Of a stretch of 64,000 nucleotides of DNA, positions 9,829-18,206 are shown in pieces. The notes below the pieces were generated by a model that was not told the origin of the DNA, searched no databases, and saw only the letters and a list, made by a program, of their open reading frames with translations. The stretch spans positions 1 through 64,000 of the forward strand of contig NZ_DAOKYX010000006.1 of NCBI RefSeq assembly GCF_035325945.1, given 5' to 3'. Position 1 is the first letter of the stretch; the number at the start of each line of letters is the position of its first letter. The stretch comes from Parvibaculum sp035325945 (GTDB lineage: Bacteria; Pseudomonadota; Alphaproteobacteria; Parvibaculales; Parvibaculaceae). The position numbers were made by a program, and so were the translations under genes.

Positions 9829-11343
9829 ATGACCAGCGCGGAAAAACTCGATCCGGATTTCTGCTACCGCATCATTCAGGCGAAGGATGCGCGCTTCGAC
9901 GGGCGCATCTTCGTCTGCGTCACATCGACCGGGATCTATTGCCGCCCAGTCTGTCCGGCGCGCGTGCCGCACAAGGAGCATTGCCGCTTCGTCGCGAGCG
10001 CCGCGGCGGCTGAAGCGCTCGGCTTCCGCTCCTGCCTCCGCTGCCGGCCCGAGACAGCGCCGGGAACGCCCGCCTGGGCGGGCACGCAGGCCGCCGTCGC
10101 CCGCGCACTCAGGCTCATCGAGGATGGCGCTCTCGACAGGGATGGCGTCGAGGCGCTCGCCGCCCGCGTCGGCCTCGGCGCGCGCCAGCTCCGGCGGCTC
10201 TTCCTCGCCCATATCGGCGCGACGCCGCAGGCGGTCGCGGCGAACCGCCGCCTGCTCGCCGCCAAGCAGCTCATCAGCGAGACCGACATGGGCTTTGCCG
10301 AGATCGCCTTCGCAGCCGGGTATCAAAGTCTCAGGCGCTTCAACGATGCGGTGCGCGCGAGCTATGGCGTGGCACCGACGGCGTTGCGGCGAGAGAGCGC
10401 CGCGTCGCGGGGCGCGGCGCCCGGCGCGATGACGCTGCGCCTCGGCTATCGCCCGCCCTTCGACTGGGAGCGGCTTCTCGCCTATCTCTCCTTCCGCGCG
10501 ATACCGGGCGTGGAAGAGATTTCCGGCCATGTCTATCGGCGCAGCTTCCGCCTGCCGGGTGCGAGCGGCAGCCTCAAAGTGCTGCCGTCGAAGAGGCCGA
10601 ACACGCTCGAAGTGCGCATCAGCGCGGACGGAAACGCGCCCAGCCGCTCGATCGCCACGCGGGTGCGGCGTCTTTTCGATCTCGATGCGGAGCCCCAGGC
10701 GATCGCGGCGGCGCTCAGGGACGACGCGCTGCTCAGGCCCCGGCTTGCCGCGCTGCCGGGACTTCGCGTTCCCGGCGCCTTTGACGGTTTCGAACTCGCC
10801 ATACGCGCGATCCTCGGCCAGCAGGTTTCCGTGAAGGGCGCCACCACACTCGCCGGGCGTCTGGTCCGGCGCTGCGGCGAGGCAATGCCGGAGGCGTCCG
10901 GCGGCCTCACCCATTTCTTCCCGGCGCCGGAGGCGATTGCCGATGCCGATCTTTCCGGGCTCGGCCTCACGGGCGGGCGCATTTCCGCCCTCAAGGCTTT
11001 CGCCGGCGCGGTTGCCAAAGGCGCGGTCACATTCGATCCGGCGGCGACACTCGACGAAAAGATCGCCGAATTCTGCTTGGTCCCGGGCATAGGCGAATGG
11101 ACGGCACATTACATCGCCCTTCGCGCAGTGGGCGAGCCCGACGCCTTTCCCGCTTCCGATCTCGGGCTTCGCAAGGCCGCGGGCGGGGCGAGCCCCGTCA
11201 CACCGCGCGCGCTCGAAGCAATGGCTGAGAGCTGGCGGCCCTGGCGCGGCTATGCGGCGCTTCTTCTCTGGATGGCGCCGAACATCGAAACGCAAGATCT
11301 CGAAACACGGCGAGCGGAACCGCGCGCGCTCGCCGCCGATTGA
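9829..11343 (+). CDS. Ada-AlkA fusion: methylphosphotriester-sensing AraC regulator / 3-methyladenine DNA glycosylase
   Basis: Alkylation-damage sensor and repair enzyme, 504 residues. Domain order: Ada-type zinc domain (residues 1-80) with the four ligands C38, C42, C69 and C72 at the same positions as E. coli Ada, C38 being the methylphosphotriester acceptor; AraC-type HTH (about 85-185, ending YQSLRRFNDAVRASYGVAPTALRR); then an AlkA N-terminal domain and HhH-GPD glycosylase domain (about 200-490) with the hairpin LVPGIGEWTAHYIALR and catalytic Asp at about residue 444 (PASDLGLRKA). It overlaps or abuts ogt, which supplies the O6-methylguanine transferase that E. coli Ada carries itself. 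Likely autoregulated by methylated C38; a possible promoter lies in the 195-bp divergent spacer. Confidence 0.93.
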   Translation: MTSAEKLDPDFCYRIIQAKDARFDGRIFVCVTSTGIYCRPVCPARVPHKEHCRFVASAAAAEALGFRSCLRCRPETAPGTPAWAGTQAAVARALRLIEDGALDRDGVEALAARVGLGARQLRRLFLAHIGATPQAVAANRRLLAAKQLISETDMGFAEIAFAAGYQSLRRFNDAVRASYGVAPTALRRESAASRGAAPGAMTLRLGYRPPFDWERLLAYLSFRAIPGVEEISGHVYRRSFRLPGASGSLKVLPSKRPNTLEVRISADGNAPSRSIATRVRRLFDLDAEPQAIAAALRDDALLRPRLAALPGLRVPGAFDGFELAIRAILGQQVSVKGATTLAGRLVRRCGEAMPEASGGLTHFFPAPEAIADADLSGLGLTGGRISALKAFAGAVAKGAVTFDPAATLDEKIAEFCLVPGIGEWTAHYIALRAVGEPDAFPASDLGLRKAAGGASPVTPRALEAMAESWRPWRGYAALLLWMAPNIETQDLETRRAEPRALAAD

Positions 11344-11354
11344 TGGAGACTGCA

Positions 11355-11873
11355 ATGAAAAAGGCCGGGAATGAAAACCTCGCCGTCGCGAGCATCGACT
11401 CGCCGATCGGCACGCTCAGACTGGCGGCATGCGATGACGGGCTTCTCGCCGTCATCTTTCCGAACGAAAAGACGAAGCGCGATTTCGCCGACAATCGCGG
11501 CAGCGAAGCGGCGCAGGCTCACCTCGACGCGGCGGCAAAGGCGCTCAGGGAATATTTCGCGGGCAAGCGCCGCGACTTCAAGGATCTGAAGCTCGCGCCG
11601 CGCGGCACGGAGTTTCAGCTCAGCGTCTGGCGGGCGTTGACGAAGATCCCCTTTGGCGCGACGCGAAGCTATGCCGACATTGCGCGCCTCATCGGCAACC
11701 CGAAAGCCATGCGCGCCGTCGGGCTCGCCAATGGCAAGAACCCCATTCCGATCATCGTGCCCTGCCACCGCGTGATCGGCTCTAACGGCGCGCTGACCGG
11801 CTTCGGCGGCGGCCTGCCGACGAAGAAGTGGCTGCTCACCCATGAGGGCGTGACGACGCCGGCGCTTCTTTGA
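11355..11873 (+). CDS. ogt: Methylated-DNA--[protein]-cysteine S-methyltransferase
   Basis: Removes O6-alkyl groups from guanine by suicide transfer to a cysteine. The 172-residue product contains the signature PCHRVI with acceptor C137, the Arg-finger/HTH region TRSYADIARLIGNPKAMRAVGLANGKNP, and an Ogt N-terminal half. Start choice: an in-frame ATG at 11343 overlaps the Ada-AlkA stop, but the ATG at 11355 has GGAG six bases upstream. Close coupling with the Ada-AlkA gene makes a two-gene alkylation-repair operon. Confidence 0.95.
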   Translation: MKKAGNENLAVASIDSPIGTLRLAACDDGLLAVIFPNEKTKRDFADNRGSEAAQAHLDAAAKALREYFAGKRRDFKDLKLAPRGTEFQLSVWRALTKIPFGATRSYADIARLIGNPKAMRAVGLANGKNPIPIIVPCHRVIGSNGALTGFGGGLPTKKWLLTHEGVTTPALL

Positions 11874-11937
11874 CCCTTACCTTCAGAGTGCGGAACCATT
11901 AGGCTTGGGCGTGGTTCGCTTCCCGGAGGTTCCGATC

Positions 11938-12123
11938 ATGATGCTCGCACACGGATATGGCGGTTTCATCTGGCTCATCGTCGCCATTCTCGACGTCTAT
12001 GCGATCGTCCGCATCGCACAGAGCAATGCCGAACCTCTCTGGAAGGCGATATGGATCGTCGTGGTGCTGGCGCTGCCGGTGATCGGGCTTATTCTCTGGG
12101 GCCTGTTCGGGCCTAAGCGCTAG
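11938..12123 (+). CDS. Small membrane protein with PLDc_N-type domain
   Basis: A 61-residue protein with two hydrophobic helices (about GGFIWLIVAILDVYAIVRIA and AIWIVVVLALPVIGLILWGLFG) ending GPKR. The pattern (helix, W/K-A-I-W-x-hydrophobic-P-x-I-G-xx-x-W) matches the phospholipase D nuclease N-terminal (PLDc_N) domain found alone in many small proteins. The ATG at 11938 follows CGGAGGT at good spacing; the upstream in-frame codon lacks a ribosome site. Function unknown. Confidence 0.75.
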   Translation: MMLAHGYGGFIWLIVAILDVYAIVRIAQSNAEPLWKAIWIVVVLALPVIGLILWGLFGPKR

Positions 12124-12301
12124 GCATCGCACCGCGTTTCCATCCTTGCCGGAAATGGTCCGGCGGCGATCTTCATCCGTCGACTGATTTATGCCCGCCG
12201 TCATTGTGCCATTTTGCTCCGCTCATGGCGGGTGACGGTTGCGCGTGCCGCTGATACTCTGTCGATTCGACGTGGACGGACGTTTGAATCGGGGAGAAAT
12301 C

Positions 12302-12595
12302 ATGAACTGGCAGGCATTTCTGAGTTTCGACCGGATGATCGCCACTTCGGTGGTCAAGTTTCTCTACTGGATCGGCATAGCGCTGATCGGCCTTGGCGGG
12401 CTCATCGCCTTTATCGGCTCGTTCTCGACAATGGGCTATTCGTTCGGCATGGGCCTCGGACAGCTCGTCATGGCGGTGCTCGGCACCGTGATCGCCATCG
12501 TTCTGTGGCGCGTCGTATGCGAGCTTTATATCGTGATCTTTTCGATGCACGACCGCCTCGGCGAAATTCGCGACCGGCTGCCGCCGCGCAGCTGA
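12302..12595 (+). CDS. DUF4282-like small membrane protein
   Basis: A 97-residue protein: a short cytoplasmic start (MNWQAFLSFDRMIATSVVKFLYWIG), two transmembrane helices (about 22-45 and 53-75) and a charged C terminus with RVVCELYIVIFSMHDRLGEIRDRL. This layout, including the FDRMI-start and RVxCELxIVxF segment, fits the DUF4282 family. The ATG at 12302 has GGGGAGAAATC before it. No function is known for the family. Confidence 0.75.
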   Translation: MNWQAFLSFDRMIATSVVKFLYWIGIALIGLGGLIAFIGSFSTMGYSFGMGLGQLVMAVLGTVIAIVLWRVVCELYIVIFSMHDRLGEIRDRLPPRS

Positions 12596-12614
12596 TGCGG
12601 GCCGCTGAAGGCGG

Positions 12615-13274
12615 CTAGACGAAGAGCGAGGCGAGATCGGGCTCGCCGTGACGCGGCAGCGCGATCGTCTCCAGCCCCGCGAAGCGCCGGATCGTCTCGA
12701 CCGTCTCGTCGAGCGGCACGGGCTCCGCGGGCGACTCGCTCACCACGATGGCGCGCGGCGCGAGGCCGTTGCGGTTCATCACGTCGAGCGTCGTCAGCGT
12801 GTGGCTGATCGTGCCGAGATAGGAGCCGACGACGAGCAGCGGCACGAGGCGAGGCCCCTTCAGCGCCAGCATCCAGTCGAGCACGGTGTGCCGGTCGTCG
12901 AGCGGCACGATGAGGCCGCCGACACCCTCGATCAGCAGCGGATCGTGGAGCGCCTCGCGGGCGCGGCAATGATCGACCAGTTCACGGAAATCGATGCTCG
13001 TCCCTTCCCGCGCCGCCGCCATGTCGGGCGAGAGCGCCGCCCGGAAGCGCCAGCGCGACACCGTGTCCACATTCTCGTAAAGCACGGGCTCGCCCAGCGC
13101 GGCGAGGAGCGCGGCCGGATCGCTTGCCGGAAACGTCGTCTCGTCGAGGCCGCTGACGACGGGCTTCAGCGCGCGGACGGGCAGGCCCTTCGCATGAAGC
13201 TGGCGGATTATGAGCGCCGACACATAGGTTTTGCCGATGTCGGTGCCGGAGGAGGTGACGAAGATCGTGGTCAT
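12615..13274 (-). CDS. bioD: Dethiobiotin synthetase BioD
   Basis: ATP-dependent carboxylation of 7,8-diaminopelargonate to dethiobiotin, the penultimate step of biotin synthesis. The 219-residue protein begins with the P-loop variant VTSSGTDIGKTYVSALI, has the substrate Lys in RALKPVVSG, and the IEGVGGLIVPL motif of the family. It starts 27 bp after bioF and is the last gene of the minus-strand unit oxidoreductase-bioF-bioD, divergent from bioB-bioA. Confidence 0.95.
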   Translation of the reverse strand: MTTIFVTSSGTDIGKTYVSALIIRQLHAKGLPVRALKPVVSGLDETTFPASDPAALLAALGEPVLYENVDTVSRWRFRAALSPDMAAAREGTSIDFRELVDHCRAREALHDPLLIEGVGGLIVPLDDRHTVLDWMLALKGPRLVPLLVVGSYLGTISHTLTTLDVMNRNGLAPRAIVVSESPAEPVPLDETVETIRRFAGLETIALPRHGEPDLASLFV

Positions 13275-13301
13275 TTCGTTCAGCTTTATTCAACGGCTCT
13301 T

Positions 13302-14477
13302 TTATTCGGCGGCCCGGCGCGGAAGGATGCGAGCGCGGACGAGGGCGGCGAGCCGGGCGATGTCCTCGTCCCGATGCGCGGCGGTGAAGGTGAAGCGGAG
13401 CCGCGCCGTGCCCGCGGGCACGGTCGGCGGGCGGATGGCGGTGACGAGGAAGCCTTCCGCCTCGAGAAGCGCAGAGGCATCGAGCGTCGCCTTCTCGTCG
13501 CCGATGACGATGGGAACGATCGGGCTTTCGGCTTCGGGAAGGCCGAGCGCGCTCGTGAAGGCGCGGGCCTTTTTCACCGGCAGCGCGGCATAGTCCGGCT
13601 CCTCCTCGATCACGTCGAGCGCGGCGATGGCGGCAGCGACGGAGGCGGGCGGAAGTCCGGTCGAATAGATGAGCGTGCGGGCGCGGGTGCGGATGAAATC
13701 GACGACCGGCCTGCTCGCGCAGAGATAGCCGCCATATGAGCCGATCGCCTTCGACAGCGTGCCCATCTGGAGCGGCACGTCAGCCTTCGCGCCGCCAATG
13801 AAACTCGAGCCGCGCCCCTCGCCCAGAACGCCGATGCCATGAGCATCGTCGGTCATGAGCCAGGCGTCATGCGCCTTTGCGAGCGCCGCCATCTCATGCA
13901 CGGGAGCGAGGTCGCCATCCATGCTGAAGACGCCGTCGGTAAGGATAAGACAATGGCGCGCCCCGGCCCGGTGGGCCGCGAGAAGTTCTTCGAGATGCGC
14001 GAGATCGTTGTGGCGGAAAATATGCGCCTCCGCGCCCGAGAGCCTCGTTCCGGCAAGAAGGCAGGAATGCGAAAGCTCGTCGGCGAGAATGAGGTCGCCG
14101 GGGCCCACAAGCGCGGGCACGATGCCGAGATTGGCGAGATAACCGGAGCCGAAGATGACGCAGTCCTCAGCCTGCTTCAGCCGCGCAAGCCGCGCCTCGA
14201 GCACGGCGAAGAGCGGATGATTGCCGGTGACGAGCCGCGACGCACCAGATCCGGTGCCATAGCGCTCGGTGGCGGCGAGGGCCGCCGCGATCACGCGCGG
14301 ATGATGCGAGAGATTGAGATAGTCATTGCAGCAGAAGGAAACAAGTTCGCGGCCATTGCGCCGCACCGCTACCTCGCCATGACGGTCCGTCTCGACAAGG
14401 CGTCGGCGCAGGCGCTGCGCCTCGAGGCTCGCGAGCTTCGCGGCGGCAAAACCGTCGAGCGATGAGGTGCCGGTCAT
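13302..14477 (-). CDS. bioF: 8-amino-7-oxononanoate synthase BioF
   Basis: PLP-dependent condensation of a pimeloyl thioester with L-alanine, the first committed step of the biotin rings. 391 residues; PLP lysine K243 in MGTLSKAIGSYGG, the pocket motif SFCCNDYLNLSHHP, GTGSGASRLVTGNH, and DDAHGIGVLGEGRG. The start codon at 14477 overlaps the preceding stop by ATGA, indicating translational coupling to the oxidoreductase gene. Confidence 0.95.
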   Translation of the reverse strand: MTGTSSLDGFAAAKLASLEAQRLRRRLVETDRHGEVAVRRNGRELVSFCCNDYLNLSHHPRVIAAALAATERYGTGSGASRLVTGNHPLFAVLEARLARLKQAEDCVIFGSGYLANLGIVPALVGPGDLILADELSHSCLLAGTRLSGAEAHIFRHNDLAHLEELLAAHRAGARHCLILTDGVFSMDGDLAPVHEMAALAKAHDAWLMTDDAHGIGVLGEGRGSSFIGGAKADVPLQMGTLSKAIGSYGGYLCASRPVVDFIRTRARTLIYSTGLPPASVAAAIAALDVIEEEPDYAALPVKKARAFTSALGLPEAESPIVPIVIGDEKATLDASALLEAEGFLVTAIRPPTVPAGTARLRFTFTAAHRDEDIARLAALVRARILPRRAAE

Positions 14478-15454
14478 GCGTCCATCCTGATCACAGGCTT
14501 GCCGACGCTCTTGCGCTCGAGCAGGCGCTGAAGGACGTTGCCTGCTTCCTCGAGCGGATAGGTCGCGGCAGGCTCGGGATGGATCTTGCCGGCCGCCGCC
14601 CATTCGGCGAGTTTCTTCATCAGCGGGATATTGGCCTTCGGATTGGCGCGGATCTCGCCGCCCCAATCGACGCCGACAAGCGAGGCGCGCTTCAGCAGCG
14701 CGAGATTGAGCGGCAGCTTCGGGATCTCGCCATTGGCGAAACCGACGACGAGGTGCCGCCCGCCGGGCGCGAGGCAACGGAAGGCGGTTTCGGAGAAGGC
14801 GCCGCCGACGGGATCGTAAACGACATCGACGCCGCGCTTCTCGACCAGCGCATCGAGAGCCTTGCGCCAGTCGGGCTCGGAATAGTCGAGCACCATATCG
14901 GCGCCATGCGCCTTCGCGGCGGCGCGTTTTTCTTCGGATGAGGCGGCCGCGATCACGCGCGCGCCCATGGCCTTGGCCACGTCGATCGCCGCCATGCCGA
15001 CGCCGCCCGCCGCGCCCAGCACCAGCACCGTCTCGCCGGGTTTCAGCGCGCCGCAATTTTCGAGCCCGTAAAGCGCCGTGCAATAGGAGACGAGGAAGCC
15101 CGCCGCCGCCTCGAGGCTCATGCCGTCCGGCACGGGCGCGCACATCGCGGCCGGAAGCACCACCTTCTCCGCCAGCGCGCCGCGGCTCGAAAGCGCCATG
15201 ACGCGACTGCCGATGAGATCGCCCGAAAGCCCCTCGCCCACCGCTTCGATCCGGCCGGCGATCTCGCTGCCGGGAATGAAGGGCAAGGGCAGCTTCACCT
15301 GATAGGTCCCGCGCACGAAAAGCGCGTCGACATAGCCAAGCCCCGCCGCTTCGACCGCGATCAGCACCTCGCCCGGCCCCGGCACGGGCGCGTCGGCCGT
15401 TTCGATCTTCAGCTCACGGGGTTCACCATAGTTGACGCAACGGACGACCCGCAT
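14474..15454 (-). CDS. Zinc-independent quinone oxidoreductase-like MDR protein (NADPH:quinone reductase family)
   Basis: Medium-chain dehydrogenase/reductase of 326 residues. N-terminal GroES-like domain (GEPRELKIETADAPVPGPGEVLI) and nucleotide-binding motif VLVLGAAGGVGMAAIDVAKAMGARVIAAASS; the zinc-binding cysteines of alcohol dehydrogenases are absent, as in the QOR subgroup. First gene of the minus-strand bio unit and overlapping bioF by 4 bp. A role in biotin synthesis is not established; the pimeloyl precursor route is absent from this window, so a contribution to acyl-chain metabolism is possible but speculative. Start at 15454 is chosen because upstream in-frame residues fall in the divergent promoter region. 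Confidence 0.85.
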   Translation of the reverse strand: MRVVRCVNYGEPRELKIETADAPVPGPGEVLIAVEAAGLGYVDALFVRGTYQVKLPLPFIPGSEIAGRIEAVGEGLSGDLIGSRVMALSSRGALAEKVVLPAAMCAPVPDGMSLEAAAGFLVSYCTALYGLENCGALKPGETVLVLGAAGGVGMAAIDVAKAMGARVIAAASSEEKRAAAKAHGADMVLDYSEPDWRKALDALVEKRGVDVVYDPVGGAFSETAFRCLAPGGRHLVVGFANGEIPKLPLNLALLKRASLVGVDWGGEIRANPKANIPLMKKLAEWAAAGKIHPEPAATYPLEEAGNVLQRLLERKSVGKPVIRMDA

Positions 15455-15574
15455 CGGCTTGTCTTTCCATGTCGGTTGATGTTTCGGGCGTGACCCTAGC
15501 GCGCCTTGCAATGCGGCGAAAGGCGCCTATGCTTCGCCCAATCGCCTCATAGCCGCAAGGGGAAACCCCGTTCC
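15455..15574. promoter_or_regulatory. Divergent promoter region between the two biotin transcription units
   Basis: These 120 bp must hold promoters for both the oxidoreductase-bioF-bioD and bioB-bioA units. I found no match to the BioR palindrome (TTATnnATAA type) used in many alphaproteobacteria and no obvious BirA operator. The bioB ribosome site lies inside a small GGGG-AAA-CCCC hairpin (15559-15569). Confidence 0.5.
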
Positions 15575-16603
15575 ATGACCCTTCAGACCCGCATCGAGAA
15601 CGCCACCACCCATGTGACGGCGCGGACAAGCCCGGATACGCTGCGTCATGACTGGACGCGCGAGGAAGTCACGGCACTCTACGATCTGCCGTTCAACGAC
15701 CTCCTTTTCGAGGCGCAGCTCGTCCATCGGCGCTGGTTCAACGCGAACGAAGTGCAGAAATCGACGCTGCTCTCGATCAAGACCGGCGGCTGCCCCGAGG
15801 ATTGCGGCTATTGCGCGCAAAGCTCGAAATTCGACACCGGCCTCAAGGCGACGAAGCTCATGGAAGTCGAGCGCGTGCTCGCCGAGGCGAAGAAGGCGAA
15901 GGAAGCGGGCGCCTCGCGCTATTGCATGGGCGCCGCGTGGCGCAGCCCCAAGGACCGCGACATGGATGCCATCGTCGCCATGGTCGAGGGCGTGAAGGCC
16001 ATGGGCATGGAAACCTGCATGACGCTCGGCATGCTCTCGGTCGAGCAGACGCTGCGCCTCAAGGATGCGGGTCTCGACTACTACAATCACAACATCGACA
16101 CCTCCGAGGAATATTACAAGGAGATCGTCAGTACCCGGACATTCGCCGACCGGCTGGAGACGCTCGCCCGCGTGCGCGAGGCGGGCATCAATGTCTGCTC
16201 GGGCGGCATCGTCGGCATGGGCGAAGGCAAGGATGACCGCGTGGGCATGCTTCTGGCGCTCGCCAACCTGCCGGAGCATCCCCAGAGCGTGCCGATCAAC
16301 CAGCTCATGCAGGTGGAAGGCACGGCGCTCGGCCATTCCGAGGAGATCGACCCGATCGACTTCGTGCGCACCATCGCGGTCGCGCGCATCCTGATGCCGA
16401 AATCCGTCGTCCGCCTCTCGGCCGGGCGCGAGCACATGTCGGAGGAGACGCAGGCGCTCTGCTTCCTCGCCGGCGCCAATTCGATCTTCATCGGCGAAAA
16501 GCTGCTGACGACGAAGAACCCCGAAGCCGACAAGGACGAGCGCCTGTTCGCGAAACTCGGCCTCAAGCCGATGCCGGCCCATAGCTGCCCGTCCGAGAAG
16601 TAG
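15575..16603 (+). CDS. bioB: Biotin synthase BioB
   Basis: Radical-SAM enzyme inserting sulfur into dethiobiotin. 342 residues; the SAM cluster motif is C73-x3-C77-x2-C80 (GGCPEDCGYCAQ), with the YNHNIDTS and CSGGIVGMGE family motifs and a conserved Arg in VVRLSAGRE. The ATG at 15575 is the only start consistent with the family N terminus. First gene of bioB-bioA. Confidence 0.97.
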   Translation: MTLQTRIENATTHVTARTSPDTLRHDWTREEVTALYDLPFNDLLFEAQLVHRRWFNANEVQKSTLLSIKTGGCPEDCGYCAQSSKFDTGLKATKLMEVERVLAEAKKAKEAGASRYCMGAAWRSPKDRDMDAIVAMVEGVKAMGMETCMTLGMLSVEQTLRLKDAGLDYYNHNIDTSEEYYKEIVSTRTFADRLETLARVREAGINVCSGGIVGMGEGKDDRVGMLLALANLPEHPQSVPINQLMQVEGTALGHSEEIDPIDFVRTIAVARILMPKSVVRLSAGREHMSEETQALCFLAGANSIFIGEKLLTTKNPEADKDERLFAKLGLKPMPAHSCPSEK

Positions 16604-16647
16604 GTTTCCGATTGCGAGCCCGGCCCCACCGGGCCGGGCGAGACGAC

Positions 16648-17970
16648 ATGGAACGAGACAGAAAGCCCGCATTCCTTCCGCCTGCCAATCAGCTCCTGAA
16701 GGATGTACCGCGCTGGCTCAGCGAAGGCGCGTCGCATCTGTGGCTGCCCTACACGCAGATGCAGACGACGCCGATGCCGCTGCCAGTCGTCAGGACAGAG
16801 GGCGTGCGGCTCACCCTCGCCGACGGGCGCGAGCTTGTCGACGGCACCTCCTCATGGTGGACGGCCGCGCATGGCTACAACCACCCGCACATACGCGAGG
16901 CGGTGACGGCCCAGCTTCAGAAGATGCCGCATGTGATGCTTGGCGGGCTCGCGCATGAGCCCGTGCTGACGCTGGCGAAGCGGCTCTCGGACCTTCTGCC
17001 CGGCGATCTCGCCCATGTGTTCTTCTCGGAATCGGGCTCCGTCTCGGTCGAGATCGCGATGAAGATCGCGGTGCAGTACTGGATCAACAGCGGCGTCAGG
17101 GGACGCACGCGCTTCGTCTCCTTCCGCGGCGGCTATCATGGCGACACGCTCGCCACCATGTCGGTATGCGACCCCGACGAGGGCATGCACACGCTCTTCA
17201 AGGGCGCGATCGCCGAACAGCTCATCACCGGCCTGCCGGTGACGCCGGAGGCGGAAGCGGCGCTCGATGCCTTCCTCGCCGCCCATGCGCATGAAGTGGC
17301 GGCGGTGATGACCGAGCCGCTCGTTCAGGGCGCCGGCGGCATGATCTTCCATGACGAGGGGACGCTGCGGCGGCTCAGGCGGCTTTGCGACAAGCACAAT
17401 GTGCTGCTCATCCTCGACGAGATCTTCGTGGGCTTCGGGCGGACCGGCTCCATGTTCGCCTGCGAGGCGGCCGGCATCGTGCCGGACATCGTGACGCTCT
17501 CCAAGGCTTTGACCGGCGGCACCATGGCCCTTGCGGCCACGGTCGCGCGCACGAAGGTCTTCGAGGCGTTTCTCGGCGAGGAAGGCTCGCGGGCGCTCAT
17601 GCATGGGCCGACCTATACCGGCAATCCGCTGGCCTGCGCGGCGGCGAATGCCTCGCTCGATCTCTTCGAGCGCGAGCCGAGGCTTGCCCAGGTGGCGGCC
17701 ATCGAGGCGCAGCTTCGCCGCGATCTCGCGCCCGCCCGGGAGATCAGGGGCGTGCGCAATGTCCGCGTCAAGGGCGCCATCGGCGTCATCGAAGTCGAGC
17801 GGATCAGCGATCTCGACGGCATGAAGCGCCGCTTCGTCGAGGAGGGGGTCTTCATCCGGCCCTTCGGCAGGATCGTCTATACGACGCCGCCGCTCGTGAT
17901 CGGCGAGGAGGACCTCGCCCGGCTCACCGCCGCCATGCTGAAGGTCACGGCGGAATTCGCTCCGCACTGA
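16648..17970 (+). CDS. bioA: Adenosylmethionine-8-amino-7-oxononanoate aminotransferase BioA
   Basis: Class III PLP aminotransferase converting 8-amino-7-oxononanoate to 7,8-diaminopelargonate with SAM as amino donor. The family signatures SSWWTAAHGYNHP, FFSESGSVSVEIAMK, GGYHGDT and LDEIFVGFGRTG are present; the PLP lysine is K286 (LSKALTGG). 440 residues from the ATG at 16648; a TTG at 16612 in the same frame would add 12 residues. It lies 44 bp after bioB. With bioF and bioD this completes the four ring-forming steps; bioC/bioH or a BioI-type pimeloyl source is not in the window. Confidence 0.96.
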   Translation: MERDRKPAFLPPANQLLKDVPRWLSEGASHLWLPYTQMQTTPMPLPVVRTEGVRLTLADGRELVDGTSSWWTAAHGYNHPHIREAVTAQLQKMPHVMLGGLAHEPVLTLAKRLSDLLPGDLAHVFFSESGSVSVEIAMKIAVQYWINSGVRGRTRFVSFRGGYHGDTLATMSVCDPDEGMHTLFKGAIAEQLITGLPVTPEAEAALDAFLAAHAHEVAAVMTEPLVQGAGGMIFHDEGTLRRLRRLCDKHNVLLILDEIFVGFGRTGSMFACEAAGIVPDIVTLSKALTGGTMALAATVARTKVFEAFLGEEGSRALMHGPTYTGNPLACAAANASLDLFEREPRLAQVAAIEAQLRRDLAPAREIRGVRNVRVKGAIGVIEVERISDLDGMKRRFVEEGVFIRPFGRIVYTTPPLVIGEEDLARLTAAMLKVTAEFAPH

Positions 17971-18206
17971 GAGCAACTGTGCCCGGACGGACACGCCTGC
18001 TGGTGTGGCTCCTGCACATCAACCCAAGATATTGAGCCAAATTGGGTCACACACTAATCTCTGCGAAAGGGGTGATTCGCCCCTTCCCTGCCGACCTGGA
18101 CGGATGATTCCCGGCGCATGGGGTCCGCGCCGCCAGTGGCGCGGATCAAGCTCTTGTATTTGTTCAGTGCCGTCCCTTTTCCCTAGAGATGAGGAAGCCG
18201 AAGCTC

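Noticed and set aside
13302..15143. Long frame of 613 codons spanning bioF and upstream
   Set aside because: The upstream part is a shadow of the quinone oxidoreductase gene; the bioF ATG at 14477 overlaps its stop.
15455..15574. BioR operator between the bio units
   Set aside because: No TTATnnATAA-like palindrome was found in the spacer.
18066..18085. AAGGGG-N7-CCCCTT hairpin upstream of parA as a terminator
   Set aside because: No T run follows and the stem is short; left unassigned.
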